DNA of 64,000 bases, taken from the NCBI GenBank assembly GCA_963556145.1, contig OY744463.1, forward strand, positions 5,828,001 through 5,892,000, given 5' to 3'. Made by a program: the position numbers and the translations under genes. Under the pieces are notes generated by a model. The model was not told the origin of the DNA. It saw nothing but the letters and a program-made list of their open reading frames with translations, and searched no databases. Within the stretch, counting starts at the first letter, position 1, and the number at the start of each line of letters is the position of its first letter. Positions 57,968 through 64,000 of the stretch are shown piece after piece. This stretch comes from Hygrocybe punicea. Taxonomy: Eukaryota > Basidiomycota > Agaricomycetes > Agaricales > Hygrophoraceae.

Positions 57968-60752
57968 TACACGTCGGTCTATCTTTTTTGTTGGCCTTCT
58001 CGCTACTTGACTGATTTCTACCACAATTATGTATATTAGAACGCATAATCAAGTCATCAACTATACTTGAAAATTTATCCCACCACAAATTAAGTTGTGA
58101 TTTGTTAGAACAATGGTCATTACAAACATGATTTGACTTATTGCACATTGGTGGAGGTGCGTCCGGTAATGTCTGAGTAGGATCCTGATAATCCTTAGAT
58201 TGACTGTTTTCTTCAATGTTGGCTTTTACATCAGCCATGACTCCAGTAAGAAACTCTCCAATATGCACACTCTCAAGATACTCCACCAATCTTTGTTGAA
58301 AATCAGAATTTGGATCCATAATTCTGTCTCTGATTTGTTGCGGTGATAATACTCCTTTAAGCCACAAGAGCATATGCATATGCAATGTCAACCGTCCTTG
58401 TTGTTCAACTGTTCCATAATATGCTTCTGTATTGCCATATATTCCTGGATGATTTTCTCCAACACCAAGTACATGCTTAACGAATAACTGTGTCATAAAA
58501 TGAAAAAATCTTGCACCAGCTACTGGATTGTGGGCAATTAATCGATATCTTTCATTATAATCTCTTAGAACAGGATTGAATGTTTCTTTGGTGTCTGCAA
58601 AATATAATGAGATTGGATGTTTGTTGTCGGCAGGAGCAAATGTAATAAACCAAGAGGGTGCACCAACAAATGAAATTAAAGACCAAATTTCATTGCGCAT
58701 ATATTTTTTGCTGGTGACAGATCCTTTTACACCACCTCCAACATGATCAATATCATTAATGAGTTTAAAACACAATTTTTCCTCATCTGTTTCTGGTATT
58801 ACTTTATCACCATTTTCCATTCTTTTAGAAATGTCTGCTAGTGTATGAATGTTGACATCCAACAATCTGTTTGAAATCTCCTGGAATTTTGACTTTTCCG
58901 CTAATAAATATCCTGCTGTAGTGCATTGTTTTATCTGTTTGTGATTGAATGCAATCAATGGAAAATATGGATCTTTTTGAAATCTTTTGTCATGATACAT
59001 AAGCAAATGTCTTTTGTGTCTAATATCTGATAATTCTCCCTGCTGATAGGCATTGCCAATTCCACCAAGTCCATATGGAAACAACCAGGGCATCATTTGA
59101 GGAAATAACTGTGGATTGCCATAAATAGATTCAGGATGAGCTGCATGACCTATGGCTAGAACTTTTTCATTTGAAGTCAAATGCTTTAATGCAATGGCCT
59201 TGAGAGCTTTGGCACTTTTGTTGGAATATTCTTCACCTGTCAAACCATGAACAACAAATGGACATTTTCCTGATTCAACACCATCTTCCTCTTCAATGTC
59301 ATTAACAGCTGTTGACTCTGGATTTTTATTTGTAAAAGATTGATGATAATCTACAACAACTGGAGGACCATTTTCTGGATACTGATCAAGATTTCTTTGT
59401 GATATCTCCAGATCGTAATAATTGCAATGATTCAACTTCAACCATTCCAATGCCGCTTTAACCTTGTTTCTTCTTACAAGAAGAGGTGTTCTCTCAAAGT
59501 CTGATTTAGTGGGCTTACATGGCCCTGTATAAATAAATGCCAGAACTTCATCCAAGTCTTCAATGGGTGGAGGTAGAATATCATACACTTTAGGAATAGG
59601 ATTAGCAAAAGTGATTGCATTTGCTCTCATTTTATGCATCCCTGAAGACACTCTTACAATGCAACGATTGTGTCGTACTCTTGCAACCAGCAACTGTTCT
59701 GCAAATGATAAATCCATCAACTGTACTGGAACATCTCCTAACCATTTTCCATTTGCTAATGACAACAATGGGACTTTGTTTTTTGTCAAAGATTTATGGC
59801 AACTTGTGCATATATTGTGCAGCTGTTTAATTAAGACAGGGCCATCCAAGCCTTTGATGGGATCTTCAGCAGTCAACCGCTCTGTTTGTGTCACATCTGG
59901 GTTTCTTAATATCTTCAAGTCTGCGTTGACATTAGAGAGCTTTAATAAATCTTTAATTGAAGTCAATTGACCACATATCGCACATCCTGATTCTGATATC
60001 TGATCAGGTGACATATCTTGACATGCGTTAGCCATAATTGTATGTTGTAGAGCAGCTGTGAGAGGTGGAGGTGGAAATATGTTTTTGTGTTTATTTTTGT
60101 ATTTCTGTTCTGACTTTGCATGATTTAATTTATATTCTACACCTTTTTTTTGTTGGTATTTTGTCACAGAATGTGAGTTGTTTACTTTGTATTCTACACC
60201 TTTTGTTTGTTGATATCTTGTTACTGATTGCATATTTTTTACTTTGTATTCTATATTTTGGCTTTGATATCGTTTCACTGCTCTTGCATTAGATGCCTTT
60301 GATTCCTTATTTAAAACTTCAATATCTATGACATCAAATACAGGTAGATATTGAGCACAACTTGCACATATATGGCTCTTGATTGAAGTTTGAATATCTG
60401 CCTTATGAGATCTAGCATATGTGACAATATTATGAGCTGCTGCAATGGACTTTAGTTGATCTGTTGTTAATTGTGGTAATAATACATCCCATGGCACAAA
60501 ACATGTTAATGTATTTAATGTATCAGTTCTTGTATCTGATTGTTTTATATATTCTCTGAATTTGAATTTCACATGAGTAGGATATCTTATGGAATTTGAT
60601 AAATAAGGAGACAGCTCATTAAATATGAACAACTTTGATCCACCACCAACAATATTATGCATATTTGTATCGTTCTCCTTGGTATTATCATTAGAGCAAT
60701 ATTTATTATCTGATGCAGATTCATGTTTCAAAGCAGTGGTACAATATGACAT

Positions 60753-61785
60753 TAAGACCTATAAAATATTGTGAATAATATACCAGAAATACTTGAAAGA
60801 TAAACAATAAACTATATATCATTAATGTTTGATATTTTTGCATATATACTGCAAAGTCATGTGCTACATACATGTTTTGTAGCAGCTTTAGATGTATTCT
60901 TTGACACTTCCGGGGAAGTATTTCATGCACAAATAATGAGTCATGCATGGATGCATTGACATATAGAAGAAGTCGTACATAGAATTCAATAATAAATGGT
61001 AGTTCTTTGTTGGGCTTTAAAATCCAATGGTTTGAACAAAGGTGATCTAGGTCAGGAAGACATTGTACTGTTTCTTCTGTTATATGAGAGATATCATGAG
61101 AAAAATGATAATCTCCACTATTGTTTAATATTCTCCTGTGGGGCACATGATGAGCAAGATAATCACACATTGTCTGTGTCCTTGAAATCAATTTCTGTGG
61201 TGCAGACTTATATATAGAATGATAGAAAAACACTATATCCTGGCATGCATTAGCTTGATAATTGAATAGCCTGTCTTGGGACACATGAGCAAAATGATAA
61301 GGAGATATTTGTGTCGTTAAACTCAGGTTCTGCAGTGCATGAACAGAATGATAAAAAAGCACCATATCCTGGAGTGCATCGGGTTGATAATTCAAGAGCA
61401 TGTTATGGGACACATGAGCAAGATGATAAGATGATTGTGTTTTTATACTCAAGTTCTGTGGTGCATAAACAGGATGATAAAAAAGCACCATATCCTGGGG
61501 TGTATCAGGACAATGATATAACACCCAGTCTTGGGACAGATGAACAAGACGATAAGAAAATATTTGTGTCCTATCCTGGGGTGTTTCAGAACGATAGTAT
61601 AACACCCTGTCTTGGGACACAGCAAGACGATAAATAGATATTTGTGTCCTATCCTGGGGTGTGTCAGGATGATAGTATAACACCCTATCCTGGGGTGTAT
61701 CAGGACGATAGTATAACACCCAGCCTTGTACCTTATGGACAAGGCCATGAGATGTTTCTGTTGTTATGAATAGGTCAGCTAACAC
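60753..61785 (-). other. Repeat-coded leader upstream of Rep-helicase D
   Basis: An open frame of 354 codons (60721-61785) with a 12-residue unit TPQDRVLYYHPD and diverged relatives, ending in a hydrophobic stretch (YSLLFIFQVFLVYY). It overlaps the start of Rep-helicase D in another frame. Its position and content (short repeats, then a membrane-like segment) mirror the leader of copies A and B. A splice or frameshift joining it to the main frame is possible. Confidence 0.4.
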
Positions 61786-62319
61786 AAATGCGATTGGTCA
61801 GAAGTTATATACTCGATGATGCATTTGTGTCTATGATTCTTATCAGCTTCAAATGACTACGGGATCTTGAAATATATACCAGCAAACATGTCTGCATCAT
61901 CTGTATATGCCATATGATACGGGTCAATTGAACTAGCCTATACTCTCAATAGATAGTAGTTGCGGCAATACAGCAATCCAGTTATGACACCCACCTTAAC
62001 ACTGTTCAAATGACAAGATGGAGCAGGAAAGAGCAACAATAATAGAAACACAACACAGTGGAACAACATGGTATGCAGGCAAGAGTATTGAAACTGTTGA
62101 GTTTAATTTTTGGAGTTTAGCTTTCAGAGTAAGAAAACTCTTAGTAATCAGACAAGAACAATATGCAGACCGGCTGGCAATAATTTAAAACATGAATACA
62201 AAAATGTACAGGCTAGGATATCAACAGACAATTCCAGACAAAGACGAATCCAAAGGGGGGTGGAGGTGGTACAGGTATATACAAGGTATTCAGTGACAGA
62301 TATTAGAGATAATCAAATA
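61786..62319. other. No gene recognised
   Basis: Mixed-composition DNA between the Helitron D leader and the right-hand host gene; no long open frame, repeat or element end was seen. Confidence 0.5.
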
Positions 62320-64000
62320 CTACTCATTGCATGATGTGAGGACGACAACCCATTGCACGTTGAGTGACAACTGCGTGGAAAGCTCTTTGCCAACCCAAGT
62401 ATTCGCGGTGTATCCAACAAGACAGACGCTGCCAGATAAATCGTCAGTCCAAGGATTCAACGTTGTATCTAGAAGTTGCAGTTGATTCGTGTTGAAGTTG
62501 CCCTTTCTCCCATCGTAGATTGGAACTGAGTTACATACATAGCACATATTAATGATTGGTAACACAATTTCACGAAATATGATAACTCACCATGGTCATC
62601 AAAATTGAGAGCACCCTTCACTGCTCCAGTCCTCGATGATCCGGCTACTTTAACAGGTGATTTGGCAGGTGAGCCTTTAGCCAACAAATGGCTGAATCCT
62701 TGCTGAGAATGGTCTATACACAACTCAGCAATCATATTAACAAAGTTAATCATGGTTTACCTCCACCGTCCTTAGGCTTGGCTCTGGTGCTGATGGATAT
62801 CGCATCTTCATAGATCTGGGCATGAAGTTCTTTGGCCTTAAAAACCATACAAAAGAAGGCACAGAAGCGTTCCCACTCCTGGGTGCACAAAGTGCCGGTT
62901 ATCTGGCGGAACATCCCTTGAGGATCACGCTCATGCAAATTGGAGGAGTTGACAGCAAGAACGGAAGTGAAAACAGTGTAGAGAAAATTGTGGGGAGCGT
63001 TCGCTTGAATGGCATATCTTGTGCTCCGAACAGAATCAGAAGATGCAGCGGACTTGACAATAGAGGGTGATGCACGTGAGGGATTAACAAAGATCCCAGC
63101 TCTCGTGAACGTAATGGCCTTGATGATAACACTATTAATTATATTGGTGAGTAACTACATCGGTATATTTTTCAATGTAATAAAATAAATCTCACTCGAT
63201 ATTGACACCTGGACAAACATCAGGAATTAAGCTCAAATAAAAGGGACCCATGGGATTCGGTCCATTGTTTGACGTGACAAGTGTACCAGCACTTGATTGA
63301 ACATGTGAGTTAGAATAAGACTTGAGAAACAACATACACACCGGAGGTGAGGAAGATTTCCATATGTGTCAGCAATGAAAGGATCAAACAGACCTGGGTC
63401 AGTGACTTCACAGTCCAATGGTGCCTTCTCAGTAGTAGGATTAACAAACGAATCACTATTATCTAATCAGCTGCCATATAGAATTAGATACGCAATACGT
63501 ACGCTTCAGGCAAATCCTCCATATACACAAGTTTCTCCTCCTGGTCGGTGACTTTCTTCTTGCCCTTGGATACTGGCCTGGAAACTAATCAAATGGTGAA
63601 CATGATCAACGATGAAAAACTAAACTTGTTCTCGGTTGTCCTCTGATATACTGGAACCATATTCTCACTGGGTATCGCTGGTTTGAATTTGCTCTTCTTG
63701 ACCACAGTCCTACGGAAATATAAGCGTAACTCCAGAGATGAAGACAGCTCCTACTTGGTATTCTTGCCTGAAGAACGTATCATAGCTTCATCGTTCGAGC
63801 CCTTTGATTCATTGGTGATGTTTGATGTTTCTTGTACACGTACTCTGGTATGGTGTGAATCAAGTATACCTATGAAGCATCAGTTTGAATAACTCACCGA
63901 TCCTTTCTTCCCTTGACATGAGGACTACAGAATATTAGTATTGATGCATGGATACAGTAACGTATGAGCGACAAACTTGACCAACTCAATATCGCTATCA
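62320..64000 (-). CDS. Host gene, intron-rich, unknown function (5' end outside window)
   Basis: Visible exons: 63898-63924, 63755-63844, 63669-63709, 63503-63584, 63342-63455, 63196-63291, 62761-63131, 62591-62713 and 62320-62525, separated by GT...AG introns of 53, 45, 84, 47, 50, 64, 47 and 65 nt. The joined frame is open for 382 residues and stops at 62320-62322; exons further 5' are unresolved. The N-terminal visible part is basic and charged (KGRKDRVRVQE, KGKKKVTDQEE). The middle has LPEADSFVNP and NNGPNPMGPFYLSLIP. The end has VPIYDGRKGNF and SVCLVGYTANTW, giving the impression of a compact beta-rich C-terminal domain. I recognise no catalytic motif. There are no stops or shifts, so it is probably functional. 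Confidence 0.75.

Larger units (their letters stand above)
51121..60752 (-). pseudogene. Rep-helicase D with C-terminal protease-like segment; two insertions, three stops
   Basis: Blocks on the minus strand: 57968-60752, 55045-56852 and 51121-53871, joined in frame by removing I5 and I4. N-terminus: IVGGGSKLFIF, CASC motif, three shorter YQ..KGVEYKVNN repeats, CAICGQL. The Rep domain has LHMHMLLWLKG (intact HUH) and AYVTDYVTK. The helicase has GGMGGTGKS, IDEVSM and GDFAQLPP. The C-terminal part has DENNWSCAYDS, CSHCDYEG, CPQC and GGYHFTSR...WYHDG. In-frame stops are at 55216-55218 (TAG where copy A has Trp), 52786-52788 (TGA where A has Arg) and 51622-51624 (TGA). All catalytic residues are better preserved than in copy A. 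It is the best template for the ancestral protein in this window. Confidence 0.9.
50574..61785 (-). mobile_element. Helitron D, 3' end inside Rep-helicase C, 5' end not found
   Basis: The minus-strand 3' end at 50574 has the hairpin GCCACGC / GCGATGGC and CCACTTCCCCAAG, then host T. The Rep-helicase gene stops 547 bp inside. The repeat-rich leader reaches about 61785. No TTACGAG start is visible up to 64000, so the element either loses its 5' end here or continues past the window, in which case it would include the host gene at 62320-64000. Confidence 0.75.

Overview
The window reads as nuclear DNA of a filamentous fungus, most likely an agaricomycete basidiomycete (inference). The host genes have many very short introns (45-84 nt, GT...AG) that close open frames exactly. 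The mobile elements are those usual in such genomes: Tad/I-like LINEs with EN-RT-RNase H, Rep-helicase Helitrons of the PIF1 type, a short LTR element and TIR elements. No rRNA, tRNA, CRISPR or prokaryotic signals were seen. Host genes are a small minority; perhaps 90 % of the window is nested mobile DNA.

Layout. 1-615: 5' part of an intron-containing host gene leaving the window on the left. 960-10490: a full-length LINE (LINE-A, minus strand) inserted in a ~102-bp satellite, itself interrupted by a young LTR element with two identical 155-bp LTRs that carries a 735-codon proline/threonine-rich ORF and no polymerase. 10575-17610: Helitron-type 5' ends with ~150-bp GC-rich arrays, and a second, damaged LINE (LINE-B) whose endonuclease gene breaks off at a minisatellite. 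17717-20238: a TIR element with an 8-bp target duplication. 20247-22260: gene-free AT-rich DNA.

22416-31000: Helitron A, with a ~2,650-codon Rep-helicase gene broken by one stop codon. 31328-32781: an apparently intact six-exon host gene encoding a protein with a histone-H3-like N-terminus and a PHD-like zinc finger. 33492-36172: two copies of a trimeric hairpin repeat around a broken host gene and another Helitron-type insertion. 36530-50573: two more Rep-helicase copies (B, C), each interrupted by 1.0-1.6-kb non-autonomous Helitrons, separated by a self-nested palindromic element. 50574-61785: Helitron D, inserted into copy C and interrupted twice by the same non-autonomous family. 62320-64000: another intron-rich host gene, incomplete at the right edge.

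The parts explain each other. Rep-helicase genes A and D run toward element ends that finish in CAAG, preceded by a GC hairpin. The same end closes five complete non-autonomous insertions (I1-I5). Because these interrupt Rep-helicase genes whose uninterrupted sequence is known from sister copies, their exact ends can be read: 5' TTACGAG, 3' CAAG, no target duplication, always followed by host T. Every Rep-helicase copy is disabled or interrupted, so mobility would need a source elsewhere. Helicase copies A and D continue into a C-terminal segment that looks like a ubiquitin-specific-protease-type cysteine protease.
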